Shown piece by piece: positions 17,178-27,234 of a stretch of DNA of 64,000 bases (its first letter is position 1; each line of letters begins with the position of its first letter). This DNA is from Macrococcoides bohemicum (GTDB lineage Bacteria; Bacillota; Bacilli; Staphylococcales; Staphylococcaceae): NCBI RefSeq assembly GCF_042658685.1, contig NZ_JBHSQY010000003.1, one strand, 5' to 3'. A program made the translations under genes and the position numbers. A model generated the notes under the pieces. It saw only the letters and a program-made list of their open reading frames with translations, was not told the DNA's origin and ran no database searches.

Positions 17178-18329
17178 TTAATTATTTTCAGATGCTTCTA
17201 CCTTAAATGGTACCGGTTTTTCTTGTGTCAAGTTAAAATAATATTTTATATGACCACAAATTCTTTTAGAAGTTTCACCATCTCCATAAGGGTTGCTTGC
17301 TTTTGACATACTTTGGTAAGTTGTTTCATCTGTCAGTAACGTTTTTGTTAACTGATAAATATTTTCTTCTTCAATGCCTGCAAGTTTTAATGTTCCAGCT
17401 TTAACACCTTCAGGGCGTTCTGTCGTATCACGTAGTACAAGTACGGGCTTACCTAAAGAAGGCGCTTCTTCCTGGACACCACCTGAATCCGTTAATATAA
17501 AATGACTGCGCGAAGCAAAGTTATGGAAATCAATAACATCTAACGGTTCAATAAGTTGAACGCGATTGTGATTTGCTAAATGTTCAGCTGCAATCTCACG
17601 TACTTTAGGATTTTTATGCATCGGATAAACAACTTCAACATCTTCAAATTCATCGACGATACGACGAATTGCACTGAAAATATTGTGCATCGGTTGTCCG
17701 ATATTTTCTCTGCGGTGCGCCGTAAGTAAAATCACTTTTCTGCCTTCAGCATTTTCAAGGATTTCAGATACGTAATCACTTTTTACTGTTGTCTTCAATG
17801 CATCAATTGCAGTGTTTCCAGTAATCGCAATTTTGTCCGCCGGTTTATTCTCATTCAGTAAGTTTTGTGCAGCTTCTTCAGTCGGTGAGAAGTGAATATC
17901 TGCAAGTACACCTGTCATTTGACGGTTCATCTCTTCCGGGAATGGAGAATATTTCTGGAAAGTTCGTAATCCCGCTTCTACGTGACCGATTGCAACTTCG
18001 TTATAGAAGGCAGCAAGACTACCTGCAAATGTTGTCGTTGTATCACCATGGACTAAGATCATATCAGGCTTAGCTTCCTGAATCACTTCTTCTAAGCCTA
18101 AAATTACACGACTTGTCACTTCTGATAACGTTTGTCCTGCTTTCATTATGTTTAGATCGTAATCTGGCGTAATATCAAAGATTGTTAATACTTGATCCAG
18201 CATTTCTCTATGTTGCGCAGTAACAACTACAATTGGTTCTAACTCCGGGTCTTCTTTTAAAGCGAGTACAAGAGGGGCCATTTTAATCGCTTCAGGTCTT
18301 GTACCAAAAATCGTCATAATTTTTTTCAT
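17178..18329 (-). CDS. mnaA: UDP-N-acetylglucosamine 2-epimerase
   Basis: Interconverts UDP-GlcNAc and UDP-ManNAc, supplying ManNAc for wall teichoic acid linkage units and other glycopolymers. The 383-residue GT-B-fold protein starts MKKIMTIFGTRPEAIK. It has HGDTTTTFAGSLAAF, GHVEAGLRT and TDSGGVQEEAPSLGKPVL, all diagnostic of the non-hydrolysing epimerase. It lies between upp and the atp operon, as in staphylococci. Confidence 0.95.
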   Translation of the reverse strand: MKKIMTIFGTRPEAIKMAPLVLALKEDPELEPIVVVTAQHREMLDQVLTIFDITPDYDLNIMKAGQTLSEVTSRVILGLEEVIQEAKPDMILVHGDTTTTFAGSLAAFYNEVAIGHVEAGLRTFQKYSPFPEEMNRQMTGVLADIHFSPTEEAAQNLLNENKPADKIAITGNTAIDALKTTVKSDYVSEILENAEGRKVILLTAHRRENIGQPMHNIFSAIRRIVDEFEDVEVVYPMHKNPKVREIAAEHLANHNRVQLIEPLDVIDFHNFASRSHFILTDSGGVQEEAPSLGKPVLVLRDTTERPEGVKAGTLKLAGIEEENIYQLTKTLLTDETTYQSMSKASNPYGDGETSKRICGHIKYYFNLTQEKPVPFKVEASENN

Positions 18330-18346
18330 GATAATCTCCTATATTC

Positions 18347-18976
18347 TTATTTTGTACCAAATAATCTATCGCCAGCATCACCTAATCCAGGGACGATATA
18401 GCCATGGTCATCTAATTTCTCATCTAATGCTGCGATATAGATATCTACATCAGGATGTGCCTCTTGTAATAACTTAACACCTTCCGGCGCAGCGATTAAA
18501 CACATAAAACGAATTTTAGTAGCGCCACGTTTCTTTAAAGAATTAATCGCTTCAATTGCAGAACCACCTGTAGCAAGCATCGGGTCAACGACGATAAAAT
18601 CACGTTCCTCAATATCCTGAGGTAACTTTGCGAAGTATTCAACAGGTTGCAAAGTTTCAGGGTCACGATATAATCCGATATGTCCGACACGCGCTGCCGG
18701 AATTAACTTTAATACACCATCAGTCATACCTAATCCTGCGCGTAAAATAGGTACAACTGCCATCTTCTTACCTGATAAACGTTTTGCTGTCATTTCAGTA
18801 ACTGGTGTCTTCACTGTGACATCATCTAATTCTAAATCGCGCGTAACTTCGTATGCCATTAACATACCTACTTCATCTACAAGCTCGCGGAATTCTTTCG
18901 TTCCAGTCTGCTCGTCTCGAATGTAACTTAACTTATGTTGAATTAACGGGTGATCAAAAACATGGACTTTCGCCAT
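18347..18976 (-). CDS. upp: Uracil phosphoribosyltransferase
   Basis: Salvages uracil to UMP with PRPP. The start at 18976 (MAKVHVFDHP) matches the family; five extra upstream codons are rejected. The 209-residue product has the PRPP loop DPMLATGGSA and the uracil-binding YIVPGLGDAGDR end. It follows glyA by 68 bp. Confidence 0.97.
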   Translation of the reverse strand: MAKVHVFDHPLIQHKLSYIRDEQTGTKEFRELVDEVGMLMAYEVTRDLELDDVTVKTPVTEMTAKRLSGKKMAVVPILRAGLGMTDGVLKLIPAARVGHIGLYRDPETLQPVEYFAKLPQDIEERDFIVVDPMLATGGSAIEAINSLKKRGATKIRFMCLIAAPEGVKLLQEAHPDVDIYIAALDEKLDDHGYIVPGLGDAGDRLFGTK

Positions 18977-19044
18977 AATAATCTTCTCCAAACTATATTG
19001 TATTTATTTCTTTTTATAAACTCAGGTGATTTATCGTTAAATCT

Positions 19045-20283
19045 TTACTGATATAAAGGAAACTTATCTGTAATTGATTTAACTTGCTCTCTTGCTTTCG
19101 CTAACACTTGTTCATCTTCATAATTTGCTAATACGTCAGCGATAATATTACCGATTAATTTCATTTCATCTTCTTTTAAACCACGTGTTGTTACTGCTGG
19201 CGTACCAATTCGAATACCACTTGTTACAAATGGACTTGTCTTATCAAATGGAATCGTATTTTTATTCGTAGTAATACCAACTGCGTCTAACGCATGTTCT
19301 GCAATCTTACCTGTTAAGTCCATCGGTGTCACATCAACACTAAACAGATGATTATCTGTGCCACCACTTACGATGCGAAGTCCTCTTTCTGACAATGACG
19401 CAGCAAGCGTCTTCGCATTGTTAATAACTTGTGTTTGATACGTCTTAAATTCAGGTTGTAACGCTTCACCAAATGCCACAGCTTTCGCTGCGATTACATG
19501 CATTAAAGGTCCGCCTTGAATACCTGGGAATATTGCTTTATCGATTGCTTTTGCATATTCCGCTTTACATAAAATCATACCACCACGTGGCCCACGTAAC
19601 GTCTTATGCGTCGTTGTCGTTACAAAATCAGCATATGGTACTGGGTTTTCATGAAGCCCTGTAGCTACAAGTCCAGCGATGTGTGCCATATCAACCATAA
19701 ATAATGCGCCAACTTCATCAGCAATTTCTCTAAATTGTTTAAAGTCAATTTCACGTGAATATGCTGAAGCACCAGCAATAATTAATTTCGGTTTGTGTTC
19801 TTTTGCTAAAGCACGTACATTGTCATAATTGATTGTTTCAGTTTCTTTATCCACCTCGTAAGCTACGAAATGATAATCTATACCACTGAAATTCACATGA
19901 GAACCGTGCGTTAAATGTCCACCGTGACTTAAATCCATGCCTAGTACAGTATCTCCTGGTTTAATCGCTACACGGTAAACCGCCATATTCGCCTGAGATC
20001 CTGAATGCGGCTGAACGTTTGCATGTTCTGCTCCAAATAATTCTTTCGCTCTGTCTCTTGCTAAATCTTCTACGATATCGACAAACTCACATCCACCATA
20101 ATAACGCTTATGCGGGTAACCTTCAGCGTATTTATTTGTTAATACTGATCCTTGAGCTTCCATTACAGCTTTAGAAACAAAATTTTCTGAAGCAATTAAT
20201 TCAATGTTGTTATTTTGTCTTTCTAATTCTTTATTCATTGCCTCAAATAGTACATTATCCTGCGCTTTAATTTCGTTCATCAT
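19045..20283 (-). CDS. glyA: Serine hydroxymethyltransferase
   Basis: PLP enzyme converting serine and tetrahydrofolate to glycine and methylene-THF, the main one-carbon source. The 412-residue protein has the PLP lysine in TTTTHKTLRGPRGG, the NVQPHSGSQANMA loop and YAEGYPHKRYYGG. Two tandem ATGs (20283, 20280) follow GGGGG; the second has better spacing, so the first residue is uncertain. It is 20 bp downstream of ywlG. Confidence 0.97.
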   Translation of the reverse strand: MMNEIKAQDNVLFEAMNKELERQNNNIELIASENFVSKAVMEAQGSVLTNKYAEGYPHKRYYGGCEFVDIVEDLARDRAKELFGAEHANVQPHSGSQANMAVYRVAIKPGDTVLGMDLSHGGHLTHGSHVNFSGIDYHFVAYEVDKETETINYDNVRALAKEHKPKLIIAGASAYSREIDFKQFREIADEVGALFMVDMAHIAGLVATGLHENPVPYADFVTTTTHKTLRGPRGGMILCKAEYAKAIDKAIFPGIQGGPLMHVIAAKAVAFGEALQPEFKTYQTQVINNAKTLAASLSERGLRIVSGGTDNHLFSVDVTPMDLTGKIAEHALDAVGITTNKNTIPFDKTSPFVTSGIRIGTPAVTTRGLKEDEMKLIGNIIADVLANYEDEQVLAKAREQVKSITDKFPLYQ

Positions 20284-20302
20284 ATATCCCCCTGATATTC
20301 AT

Positions 20303-20824
20303 TTAATATTGACTTCTAGGACCACCAATTAACTTCGGACGATGCGTTGCAATCGTAACCACTGCTTCGCCTACTTTTTTCGTTGCAACGCGTACAGGAA
20401 TCTGTACATGTTTAATATGTTGACCAATCAGCGTCTGACCGATATCAATACCTATATCACACACGACATGCTCAACAACTACTGGATCTTCGAAACTTTG
20501 ATATGCCAGACTACTCATACTGCCACCTGCCCCTTTTACAGGTACCACGCTGACTATTTCAAAGCCATATCGCTCCTGCACACGACGTTCCATCGTTATC
20601 GCACGATTGATATGTTCACAACCCTGGAAACAAAAATCAACACCCGTTTGTTTGTGTATACGTTGAAATGCTTCAAAAAATACTTTTGCTACTTCATCAG
20701 AACTATTTGTACCGATACGTTCACCAATAACTTCAGAAGTTGAACATCCAATAACACATAACGTATTTGGCTTAAAGAAATCAATTGCTACGAGTTCATC
20801 CAGCAATGTATTAATGTTATCCAT
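20303..20824 (-). CDS. ywlG: UPF0340/TIGR01440 family protein (YwlG-like)
   Basis: A 173-residue cytosolic protein of unknown function, conserved between rpiB and glyA in Firmicutes. It has the family segments CVIGCSTSEVIGERIG, FCFQGCEHINRA and PVKGAGGSMSSLAY, and ends RPKLIGGPRSQY. Conserved cysteines (residues 22 and 26, and one in FQGCEH) may bind a ligand or metal, but no activity is established. It overlaps the rpiB 3' end by 8 bp. Confidence 0.88.
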   Translation of the reverse strand: MDNINTLLDELVAIDFFKPNTLCVIGCSTSEVIGERIGTNSSDEVAKVFFEAFQRIHKQTGVDFCFQGCEHINRAITMERRVQERYGFEIVSVVPVKGAGGSMSSLAYQSFEDPVVVEHVVCDIGIDIGQTLIGQHIKHVQIPVRVATKKVGEAVVTIATHRPKLIGGPRSQY

Positions 20825-21263
20825 TGCTAGACTCCAGCTGCGCTATTTTATCGATACGTTTCTGATGGCGTCCACCTTCAAATTCACCATCCAACCATGT
20901 TTTAACGATAAGTAGCATCAATCCTTCACCAATAACGCGTTGTCCCATTGCCAGGATGTTCGAATTATTATGTTCGCGTGTCACTTGAGCTGTAAACACG
21001 TCATGAACGAGCGCACAACGAATACCCGGCACTTTATTTGCTGTAATACTCATCCCAATACCAGTACCGCAAATCAAAATGCCTCGGTCATATTCACCGT
21101 TTGCTACAGCATGTGCTACAGGACCTGCATAGTCTGGATAATCGACTGATTCAGTTGATGCTGGCCCGAAATCCTTAAACTCAGTACCTTGTGCTGTTAA
21201 AAATTCTGTAATTTTAGCTTTGTACTCAAATCCACCATGGTCACTTGCAATCGCAATCTTCAC
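20817..21263 (-). CDS. rpiB: Ribose-5-phosphate isomerase B
   Basis: Interconverts ribose-5-phosphate and ribulose-5-phosphate (LacAB/RpiB family). The 148 residues start MKIAIASDHGGFEYK and carry the catalytic cysteine in GILICGTGIGMSITANK and the HNNSNILAMGQRVIG segment. It could be an allose-6-phosphate isomerase, but position beside ywlE-ywlG-glyA supports RpiB. Confidence 0.93.
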   Translation of the reverse strand: MKIAIASDHGGFEYKAKITEFLTAQGTEFKDFGPASTESVDYPDYAGPVAHAVANGEYDRGILICGTGIGMSITANKVPGIRCALVHDVFTAQVTREHNNSNILAMGQRVIGEGLMLLIVKTWLDGEFEGGRHQKRIDKIAQLESSNG

Positions 21264-21358
21264 AATATCCCTCCTCTTATTACATACTTCATATTATAGC
21301 CTATTTAAAAAGTGAGTTAAAACATTTCCGGAAAATGATTCGTTATTTTTTGAATTGT

Positions 21359-21784
21359 CTATTTTTCATCAATTTTTGTTAATAATTTCGTGATATTTTC
21401 CTGTAACTGTTCGTAAGTCTGTTGATATATTTCATAATCTCCACCATATGGATCCTGGATGTCCTGACTTACACCATCCACATATTCAATTAACGTATAT
21501 ACATTGCTTGCTGGATACATCGAACGAATCGTATCACGGTGATTTGCTGTCATCGTTAAGATTAAATCTTTTTCACTATCCACGCGGTCAAAGCCAGCAC
21601 TTAGTGAAGCAACCGGCAAATGATTCGTTTCAATAATTTGTTGTGTATGGCGTGAAGCGGGCATACCATCCATCGCAAAAATACCTCTCGATGAAAATGA
21701 ATGTTTATTTGACATTGATTTTGCGATACTTTCTGCTAGCGGACTACGGCACGTATTTCCTGTACAAACAAAAACGATATCCAT
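21359..21784 (-). CDS. ywlE: Low-molecular-weight protein arginine/tyrosine phosphatase (YwlE-like)
   Basis: A 141-residue LMW phosphatase with the active-site loop VCTGNTCRSPLAES at the N-terminus and the acid DPYGGDYEIYQ near the C-terminus. In the B. subtilis YwlE and S. aureus PtpB homologues, a threonine in the loop (CTGNTCR) selects phosphoarginine over phosphotyrosine. The same threonine is present here, so protein-arginine phosphatase activity is likely. It follows the Sua5-type gene by 8 bp. Confidence 0.9.
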   Translation of the reverse strand: MDIVFVCTGNTCRSPLAESIAKSMSNKHSFSSRGIFAMDGMPASRHTQQIIETNHLPVASLSAGFDRVDSEKDLILTMTANHRDTIRSMYPASNVYTLIEYVDGVSQDIQDPYGGDYEIYQQTYEQLQENITKLLTKIDEK

Positions 21785-21792
21785 CTTTCTCC

Positions 21793-22797
21793 CTACTTTC
21801 CTGAAGTTGCTTTATTGATGCGATTCATTAATGCATCGCTCCCGTCAATATGGGAATAGTCAGCGATATAGAGCTTTGTAATTTCTTTCTGCTGATCCAT
21901 CTCGCGTAATGCACTATATAAATTATGCATGGCACCTTCAATATCTTCAAATGTCTCGCTTAAAGCATATGTCACATTGTCATTAAAACGTGATAACTCA
22001 TTACGTGGTGCTATCAGCGCTTCATTTGAGGCAAGCTGTAATTGCGTTATATCAGACACAAGTACCATAGGACTGTCGGGTGCATAATGACGATATTTCA
22101 TACCAGGTGCTATCGGCTGTTCTGTATTATAGTGTGCTGTTGTAATGCATCCTGGAATGATGCGCTCTAAATTATCTTTTGTAATCGCACCTGGACGTGC
22201 AATTTTATATGGATAAGATGTACAATCCAAAACCGTGCTTTCAATACCTACATCTACCTGAAATCCTTCGACAATGCCATAAATCTTTCCATCCATATCA
22301 AACTTCACATGATCTGCAGTTGTTGGAGACGGCTTTCCACTCGTATTTGCAGAAGGTGCAGCAAGCGGTAGATAAACTAATTTCAGTATTTGGCGTGCAA
22401 TTTTATCACTTGGCATTCGTACTGCTACTGAATTAAGTCCAGCGGTAACTGCAGGTGCTAGCACGTCTTTTTGAAGCGGTAAAATAAATGAAATTGGTCC
22501 TGGCCAGAACGCATCCATCAATTGATGTACTTTATCATCCGGAATACATGCAAAGTCTTCAATTTGTGTTTTTTCATAAATGTGAACGATAAGTGGATTA
22601 TCCTGCGGACGTCCTTTCGCTTTAAAAATTTTATCCACAGCCGTACTGCTCAATGCATTAGCAGCTAATCCGTAAACTGTTTCGGTAGGAATTGCAATGA
22701 TTTCATCTTGTTTAAACCCTGTAATGATTTCCTGTACTTGTGGATATCTTGATAAGTCATCCACATTGTTACGCACATTCCAAATTTTTGTCTGCAT
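21793..22797 (-). CDS. ywlC: Threonylcarbamoyl-AMP synthase (Sua5/YwlC)
   Basis: Makes threonylcarbamoyl-AMP from threonine, bicarbonate and ATP for the t6A37 modification of tRNAs. The 334-residue product has the YrdC domain (PTETVYGLAANAL, KGRPQDNPLIVHI, RMPSDKIA, SANTSGKPSPT) and the C-terminal Sua5 domain of long forms. The start at 22797 (MQTKIWNV) is chosen with AGAGGGG upstream; eight earlier codons cover that site and are rejected. Confidence 0.94.
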   Translation of the reverse strand: MQTKIWNVRNNVDDLSRYPQVQEIITGFKQDEIIAIPTETVYGLAANALSSTAVDKIFKAKGRPQDNPLIVHIYEKTQIEDFACIPDDKVHQLMDAFWPGPISFILPLQKDVLAPAVTAGLNSVAVRMPSDKIARQILKLVYLPLAAPSANTSGKPSPTTADHVKFDMDGKIYGIVEGFQVDVGIESTVLDCTSYPYKIARPGAITKDNLERIIPGCITTAHYNTEQPIAPGMKYRHYAPDSPMVLVSDITQLQLASNEALIAPRNELSRFNDNVTYALSETFEDIEGAMHNLYSALREMDQQKEITKLYIADYSHIDGSDALMNRINKATSGK

Positions 22798-22884
22798 GCT
22801 GAATCCCCTCTCTTTACTCATATTTTAAAACAAAATAAAAAGTTATGCACAAATTGTGGATAACTCCTGTAATTTGTGTATAAC

Positions 22885-23730
22885 TTATTCACACCATTCA
22901 AACCAGACAATGCGATTCAAACCGTTAATATCCTGAACGACTTGTGGCGTAATGTGTGGATAAAGTTTCAAGACATATTCTGAGATAGCCGCGCCTTGTG
23001 CATGTCCAATTTCAAATGCGACAAGGGCATCTGGATTTAATATATCCGGCATACGCTCGATCATACGTTTATACAATGCCAAACCATCATCTTCTGCAAA
23101 TAAAGCGATATGGGGATCATGCAATGCACTTTCATTCATTAACTCTAGTTCACTTTGTGCAATATACGGCGGGTTACTTATTAAACAGTCTACCCTAATT
23201 CCACGATTAATTAACGGTTCGAGTAAATCGCCTTCTAAAAAGGTGACCTCTGCGTTAAGTGCTGCTGCATTATTACGTGCAGTATTGAGCGCATCACTAG
23301 AAATGTCTACGGCATAAGCTTTAGTTCCCTGTAACTCTAAGGCAAGAGATATTGCGATAGCGCCACTACCTGTACCGATATCAGCGAAAGATTGATGATT
23401 GCTCCATTTTTCAATGACAAGAGATACAAGCTCTTCCGTTTCATTGCGTGGCACAAGTACATCTTTTGTCACCATAAACTTGCGGTCATAGAACATTTGA
23501 AACCCGGTAATATGTGCAAGCGGTATATGATGTGCTAACTGTTCGATACCTGTTAGATAACGCGTTCGTTCTTCTTCAGTCAGTTGTTTATTATCCATCA
23601 TTATATCCATTTGTGATAGCTCAAACAGATCCATCATTAAATATCTCGCACCGATTACTGGTTCCTCATTTTGTGATAAAACCGCTTCACCTTGTTTAAT
23701 CAGCTGCTGGACGTTATAGTACGCCATCAT
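22885..23730 (-). CDS. prmC: Peptide chain release factor N5-glutamine methyltransferase
   Basis: Methylates the GGQ glutamine of release factors RF1 and RF2. The 281-residue SAM methyltransferase has the SAM loop FADIGTGSGAIAISLA and the glutamine-binding NPPY in CLISNPPYIAQSE. It overlaps the 3' end of prfA, its substrate gene, by 17 bp. Adjacent ATGs at 23730 and 23727 leave the start uncertain by one residue. Confidence 0.96.
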   Translation of the reverse strand: MMAYYNVQQLIKQGEAVLSQNEEPVIGARYLMMDLFELSQMDIMMDNKQLTEEERTRYLTGIEQLAHHIPLAHITGFQMFYDRKFMVTKDVLVPRNETEELVSLVIEKWSNHQSFADIGTGSGAIAISLALELQGTKAYAVDISSDALNTARNNAAALNAEVTFLEGDLLEPLINRGIRVDCLISNPPYIAQSELELMNESALHDPHIALFAEDDGLALYKRMIERMPDILNPDALVAFEIGHAQGAAISEYVLKLYPHITPQVVQDINGLNRIVWFEWCE

Positions 23731-24790
23731 TTAATGCTTCTAATTTAGACGTTTGTTCTGCGATTGTTAACGCATCGATGATTTCGCTTAATTTACCTTC
23801 TACAATCTGATCCAGCTTTTGAATCGTTAAACCGATACGGTGATCCGTTACACGGTTTTGAGGATAATTGTATGTTCTAATACGTTCAGAACGGTCACCA
23901 GTACCTACTGCTGATTTACGTTGTTCAGAATACTTCGCCTGTTCTTCCTGTAATTTCGCATCAAATACACGCGTTTTAAGTAATTTTAATGCTTTTTCAC
24001 GGTTTTTAATTTGAGATTTTTCTGAAGACGTTGCCACAATCCCAGTCGGAATATGCGTAATACGTACTGCTGAGTCAGTTGTGTTAACGTGCTGACCACC
24101 AGAACCAGATGAACGATACGTCTCAATACGTAAATCTTCCTGACGGATTTCAATTTCTACATCTTCTACTTCTGGTAATACCGCTACTGTTGCTGTAGAC
24201 GTATGAATACGTCCACCACTTTCAGTCGTTGGGATACGCTGTACACGGTGGGCACCATTTTCGAATTTCAATTTACTGTATGCACCTTTTCCGATAATTG
24301 TGAAACTAATTTCTTTAAATCCACCATGGTCCGCTTCATTCGTTTCCATAACTTCAATCTTCCACCCTTGTTCTTCTGAGAATCTTGAATACATACGGAA
24401 TAAGTCTCCAGCAAATATATTCGCTTCATCTCCACCAGCTGCTCCACGAATCTCCATCACTACGTTCTTATCATCCATAGGATCTTTTGGAATTAATAAT
24501 AGTTTCATCTTTTCTTCTAATACTGGAATTTGCGGTTTTAATTCATTAATTTCTTCTTTAATCATTTCCTGCTCATCTGCATCACTTGCGTCACCCATCA
24601 TTTCTAATGCTTCTTCAAGTTGTTGCTTCACTTCTTTATACGCTCTAAATGCTTCAACTGTTTCCTGAAGATCAGCCTGTTCTTTTGAGTATTCTCTTAA
24701 TTTATCGGTATCACTTACGATATCCGGATCACTTAACAATTCATTTAATTGTTCATAACGTTGTTCTACGATTTCTAACTGATCAAACAT
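23714..24790 (-). CDS. prfA: Peptide chain release factor 1
   Basis: Recognises UAA and UAG and triggers peptide release. The 358-residue protein has the GGQ motif in SSGSGGQHVNTTDSAV and the expected coiled N-domain. The stop-reading PxT-type loop (RIPTTESGGRIH, with PTTES next to it) is present. It overlaps prmC and lies 43 bp after tdk. Confidence 0.97.
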   Translation of the reverse strand: MFDQLEIVEQRYEQLNELLSDPDIVSDTDKLREYSKEQADLQETVEAFRAYKEVKQQLEEALEMMGDASDADEQEMIKEEINELKPQIPVLEEKMKLLLIPKDPMDDKNVVMEIRGAAGGDEANIFAGDLFRMYSRFSEEQGWKIEVMETNEADHGGFKEISFTIIGKGAYSKLKFENGAHRVQRIPTTESGGRIHTSTATVAVLPEVEDVEIEIRQEDLRIETYRSSGSGGQHVNTTDSAVRITHIPTGIVATSSEKSQIKNREKALKLLKTRVFDAKLQEEQAKYSEQRKSAVGTGDRSERIRTYNYPQNRVTDHRIGLTIQKLDQIVEGKLSEIIDALTIAEQTSKLEALNDGVL

Positions 24791-24833
24791 ATATATTTAC
24801 TCCTTTTTAAGTTTATTTAATGTGTTTCATATT

Positions 24834-25409
24834 TTATTTCGGAACGATATGATGCTCACGACATCTCGGTTCATAACTTTCTTTTGCACCAACTAAAATA
24901 ATCGGATCATCAAAGCGCGCTGGCTCACCGTTAATAAGGCGTTGTGTTCTTGAACTCGGGGCACCACATACACTGCACACTGCCTGCAACTTTGTAACAT
25001 GTTCAGCAACTGCCATGATTTCAGGTACGGGTTCAAAAGGTACACCTCTGAAGTCCATATCTAAACCAGCAGTAATAACACGATATCCTTCTTCAGCAAG
25101 CTGTGTTGCTACACCGACGATATCATTATCAAAAAACTGAATTTCATCTATTGCAATAATATCATGGTCTTCCTGCACATGTTCCATTATTTCAGAAGAA
25201 TGCGAGACATTAACTGCTTCAACTTTGTTGCCATTATGAGAGACGACTTCTAAATCGCTATATCTGTCGTCGATGGATGGTTTAAAGACGATGACACGCT
25301 GCTTCGCAAAAAGTCCGCGACGCACACGACGAATCAATTCTTCACTTTTCCCGCTAAACATACTACCCGTAATACACTCTATCCAACCCGAATGATACTG
25401 CTCATACAT
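24834..25409 (-). CDS. tdk: Thymidine kinase
   Basis: Phosphorylates thymidine for salvage. The start at 25409 (MYEQYHSGWIE) follows AAGGTGG by 8 nt; the GTG four codons earlier is inside that site. The 191-residue type II kinase has the P-loop GSMFSGKSEELIRR, DEIQFF (Walker B) and a zinc-binding lasso with CSVCG and a distal CREH. Confidence 0.96.
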   Translation of the reverse strand: MYEQYHSGWIECITGSMFSGKSEELIRRVRRGLFAKQRVIVFKPSIDDRYSDLEVVSHNGNKVEAVNVSHSSEIMEHVQEDHDIIAIDEIQFFDNDIVGVATQLAEEGYRVITAGLDMDFRGVPFEPVPEIMAVAEHVTKLQAVCSVCGAPSSRTQRLINGEPARFDDPIILVGAKESYEPRCREHHIVPK

Positions 25410-25504
25410 CTTGAATGCCACCTTTTTAAGTCATAATCGCTTTATTATATCATAATTTAACCCTATATTACATTGTGATTTAAAACTCATCTTGAACATT
25501 AAAA

Positions 25505-25534
25505 AAACTCCTACACCAAAAGGTATAAGAGTTT
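25505..25534 (-). terminator. Terminator after rpmE2
   Basis: A 13-bp stem with two G-U pairs (25505-25517 with 25522-25534), 4-nt loop, then a TTTTTTT run on the minus strand. Confidence 0.85.
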
Positions 25535-25546
25535 AAAGCTTCAGTA

Positions 25547-25801
25547 TTAGTTATTTGACTTAAGACCGAATTTTTTGTTGAAACGTTCAACACGTCCATC
25601 CGCAGATGCGAATTTTTGACGGCCTGTGTAGAATGGGTGAGAGTCAGAAGAAATATCCAAACGGATTACTGGGTACTCGTTTCCATCTTCCCAAGTCATT
25701 GTTTCTTTTGATTTACGTGTAGATCCACTTAAGAATTTGAAGTCTGTAGTAGAATCTAAAAAGATTACTTTTTGATAATCTGGGTGAATTCCTGGTTTCA
25801 T
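25547..25801 (-). CDS. rpmE2: Ribosomal protein bL31, type B
   Basis: Large-subunit ribosomal protein. The 84 residues begin MKPGIHPDYQKVIFLD and contain SHPFYTGRQK. The zinc-binding cysteines of type A L31 are absent, making it the zinc-independent B type. It lies alone between rho and tdk with its own terminator. A 7-bp inverted repeat at 25850-25866 lies in its leader; its meaning is unknown. Confidence 0.97.
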   Translation of the reverse strand: MKPGIHPDYQKVIFLDSTTDFKFLSGSTRKSKETMTWEDGNEYPVIRLDISSDSHPFYTGRQKFASADGRVERFNKKFGLKSNN

Positions 25802-25917
25802 AATTGTTTTCAGCTCCTTTGCCCTGAACCATCTGGAACAGAGTTATTTCGTGAAATATTTTCACGTCAATACTTACATATTATATACGTCTCACTATAA
25901 AAAAGCAAGGTTAAATT

Positions 25918-27234
25918 TTAAATGATCGGTTTACCTGATTTTGCACTTTCGACCATGCGCTCACCGAGTTGTTTAAAGAAATCTTCGTTTGATTCACTTT
26001 GTTTTAGTCGGCGTAAGAAACGTTCCGTAAAGTCATTGCTATCCGTAAATAAATTTCTCAGCTGCCAAACCATCTCTAATTCTTTCTTATCAAGTAATAA
26101 TTCCTCTTTACGTGTTGAACTTCTGCGGATATCAATAGCCGGATAAACACGTTTTTCAGCAAGCTTTCTATCTAATGTAAGCTCCATGTTTCCTGTCCCT
26201 TTGAACTCTTCATAGATCATATCATCCATACGTGAACCTGTTTCAACAAGCGCTGTAGATAGAATCGTCAAACTTCCACCTGCTTCAATGTTACGCGCCG
26301 CTCCGAAAAATGCTTTCGGACGATGCAGACTGGCAGGATCTAATCCACCTGATAATGTACGACCACTCGGTGGTACCACTAAGTTATAGGCACGTGCTAG
26401 TCGCGTAATTGAATCCATTAAGATAATGACGTCTTCACCAATCTCAACAAGACGTTTCGCACGCTCTAATAACAGTTCAGCCACTTTTACGTGATGTTCT
26501 GGTGGCTCATCAAATGTTGAATGTACTACTTCTGCTGCTTCTACCGAACGCTCTAAATCCGTTACCTCTTCAGGACGTTCACCGACAAGTAAGATAAACA
26601 ATTTCGCTTCAGGATGATTAACACAGATTGCATTTGCGATTTCTTTCAGCAATGACGTTTTCCCTGCTTTAGGAGGTGCTACAATCATACCACGTTGCCC
26701 AAATCCAATTGGTGTCACTAAATCCATTATGCGCGTTGAATATGCTGTCTTCGTTGTTTCAAGACGAATTCTTGTATCCGGATATAGTGGGGTTAACGCC
26801 TGGAAGTGAGGACGCTTCTTAACCTCTTCAGCATTTTGATCATTGACGAAGTCTACTTGCAATAATCCGTAATATTTCTCATTTTCTTTTGGTTTACGAA
26901 CTTTGCCGGTAACTTTGTCCCCTTTTTTAATCTCAAAACGACGAATCTGACTGGCAGAGATATAAATATCTTTCTCACCTTTTGAATAGTTAACCGTTCT
27001 TAAAAACCCGTATCCATCAGGCTGTATATCATCTAATATACCTTCCATATAATAGTTTCCGTCTTTCTCCATCTGTTTTTCCATGATGGCCAGCACTAAC
27101 TCTTTTTTATTCAATTTACTATAATTAACAAGACCTAGTTCTTTCGCTTTTGCTGTTAATGCTTTTGTTGTATGATTTTTGTATAATTCGTGAAAAGACT
27201 CATACTGAGGGCTTGTTCTCACTTTTTCTACCAT
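25918..27234 (-). CDS. rho: Transcription termination factor Rho
   Basis: Hexameric RNA-dependent ATPase that terminates transcription. The 438-residue product has the N-terminal Rho domain, an RNA-binding cold-shock-like domain (GYGFLRTVNYSKGEKDIYIS), the P-loop PPKAGKTSLLKEIA and the Q-loop/R-loop region. The start MVEKVRTSP at 27234 is chosen because it aligns in length with staphylococcal Rho; an ATG four codons earlier is possible and neither has a strong SD. Confidence 0.96.
   Translation of the reverse strand: MVEKVRTSPQYESFHELYKNHTTKALTAKAKELGLVNYSKLNKKELVLAIMEKQMEKDGNYYMEGILDDIQPDGYGFLRTVNYSKGEKDIYISASQIRRFEIKKGDKVTGKVRKPKENEKYYGLLQVDFVNDQNAEEVKKRPHFQALTPLYPDTRIRLETTKTAYSTRIMDLVTPIGFGQRGMIVAPPKAGKTSLLKEIANAICVNHPEAKLFILLVGERPEEVTDLERSVEAAEVVHSTFDEPPEHHVKVAELLLERAKRLVEIGEDVIILMDSITRLARAYNLVVPPSGRTLSGGLDPASLHRPKAFFGAARNIEAGGSLTILSTALVETGSRMDDMIYEEFKGTGNMELTLDRKLAEKRVYPAIDIRRSSTRKEELLLDKKELEMVWQLRNLFTDSNDFTERFLRRLKQSESNEDFFKQLGERMVESAKSGKPII

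Noticed and set aside
25850..25866. Zur or other operator in the rpmE2 leader
   Set aside because: A 7-bp inverted repeat only, no known consensus match.
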